Part shown: piece by piece, positions 15,735 through 16,409 of the stretch
How the letters are laid out: every line of letters begins with the position of its first letter
Position numbering within the stretch: position 1 is the first letter of the stretch
Source: Eutrophocola sp964503965
GTDB taxonomy: Bacteria > Pseudomonadota > Gammaproteobacteria > Pseudomonadales > Pseudohongiellaceae
Direction: 5' to 3'
Assembly: GCA_964503965.1 (NCBI GenBank)
Contig: CAZDCK010000040.1
Span: 1-16,409, forward strand
DNA length: 16,409 bases
Notes under the pieces: model-generated
Told to the model about the DNA's origin: nothing
Database searches by the model: none
Seen by the model: only the letters and a program-made list of their open reading frames with translations
Position numbers and translations under genes: made by a program

Positions 15735-16172
15735 ATGCTGGCACTCATACAGCGGGTTACTTCAGCAAAGGTAGATATAGAGGACAGGACCGCCGGTCAA
15801 ATAGGCCAGGGCCTGGTAGTCTTTCTTGGTGTTGAAAAGGAGGACACCAGGGAGGAAGCTGACAAACTGGTCAGAAAAGTGTTGTCGTATCGGGTGTTTT
15901 CCGACGCTGAAGGCAAGATGAATCTCAGTGTCAGCGACATAAATGGCGGGCTGCTCGTGATTTCCCAGTTTACCCTGGCGGCAGATACCGGTCGCGGTCT
16001 GCGTCCGGGCTTTTCCAGCGCCAAGCCCCCGCAGGAAGCCGAAGGCCTCTATAACTATTTTGTAGCTAACGCCCGGTCAACGCATACTGAAGTGGCGACT
16101 GGTGAGTTTGCCGCGGACATGCAGGTCAGTCTGACCAATGACGGGCCAGTAACGTTTATGCTGAAAGCATAA
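15735..16172 (+). CDS. dtd: D-aminoacyl-tRNA deacylase
   Basis: This enzyme hydrolyses D-aminoacyl-tRNAs (and Gly-tRNA-Ala) as translation proofreading. The 145-residue product matches the family length. It starts MLALIQRVTSAKV and carries the SQFTLAADT motif at about residue 77 and the cross-subunit Gly-cisPro motif in the C-terminal NDGPVTFML. A strong AGGAG ribosome site overlaps the typA stop codon, and the genes are 9 bp apart, so the two are almost certainly co-transcribed. Confidence 0.97.
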   Translation: MLALIQRVTSAKVDIEDRTAGQIGQGLVVFLGVEKEDTREEADKLVRKVLSYRVFSDAEGKMNLSVSDINGGLLVISQFTLAADTGRGLRPGFSSAKPPQEAEGLYNYFVANARSTHTEVATGEFAADMQVSLTNDGPVTFMLKA

Positions 16173-16409
16173 ACGGACGAAGCTTTCGTGTAATTTCCCG
16201 AATCCTGTATCAAATTCTGGAGTGGTAAAGTTTTGATGGGAAGTGATAAACCATGCAGGAAACGGGAGGCAGGATGCAGGATACAAGAGGAAATATTCGA
16301 GGTAGCAGGAGGGATTGTATTTATCTGACCATCAAATTCAGGCATAAGTCCAAATAAAACCCTTGACGGTTAATTTCAGACGAACGATCCTGCCTTTAGC
16401 CTTTAGCCT
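16173..16409. repeat. Gene-free contig end with short repeats
   Basis: The 237 bp after dtd contain no credible gene. A doubled GCAGGAT heptamer lies at 16268-16281, followed by AGG-rich DNA. The last 18 bases are tandem TAGCCTT heptamers. A small inverted repeat ACGAA-GCT-TTCGT (about 16179-16191) follows dtd but has no T-run. The window start (1-16) has two TGCCTTT units of the same flavour. These look like dispersed heptamer repeats at which an assembly could break. Confidence 0.5.

Noticed and set aside
16360..16390. TTGACG followed 17 bp later by GATCCT as a plus-strand promoter leaving the window
   Set aside because: The -10 matches at only three positions and no downstream gene is visible to support it.

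Overview
The window looks like a housekeeping block from a gammaproteobacterium, probably a marine relative of the Pseudomonadales/Cellvibrionales. The gene order ctp - envC - gpmI / rhodanese - secB / trmL - ntrC - glnL / thiI - typA is essentially that of the Pseudomonas chromosome, and every protein reads as an ordinary gammaproteobacterial family member. There are no mobile elements, CRISPR arrays, tRNAs or rRNAs that I can see.

Layout. Positions 1-4314 (minus strand) hold gpmI, envC and ctp: phosphoglycerate mutase, a murein-hydrolase activator and a periplasmic C-terminal processing protease. Positions 4488-5494 (plus) hold a membrane-anchored rhodanese and secB. They end at a strong bidirectional terminator that also serves the convergent trmL (tRNA methyltransferase). 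Positions 6296-8809 (plus) hold what is left of an MSHA type IV pilus locus: an intact mshI (PilM-like), then the first 19 or so codons of the PilN-like gene, joined out of frame to the last ~490 codons of an mshQ-like gene. Everything normally between them (secretin, ATPases, platform protein, pilins) is gone. Positions 8849-11930 (minus) hold glnL-ntrC, the nitrogen two-component system, followed by a small membrane-anchored protein gene that appears frameshifted. Positions 12244-16172 (plus) hold thiI, typA and dtd (tRNA thiolation/thiamine, a ribosome-associated GTPase, D-aminoacyl-tRNA deacylase).

The most interesting regulatory DNA is the 313-bp gap between glnL and thiI. It contains two GCAC-N7-GTGC palindromes (NtrC-type sites) with centres 42 bp apart, and a -24/-12 sigma-54 promoter about 60-100 bp downstream of them, pointing at glnL. 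That is the architecture of a glnA promoter, but glnA, which normally sits here, is absent. So the two-component system appears to be driven directly by a strong nitrogen-controlled autoregulatory promoter.

Both ends of the window carry TGCCTTT/TAGCCTT heptamer-like repeats, which suggests that the window is a whole contig broken at a dispersed repeat. The main caveat is that the MSHA junction and the small frameshift are single-sequence observations and could be assembly or sequencing errors.
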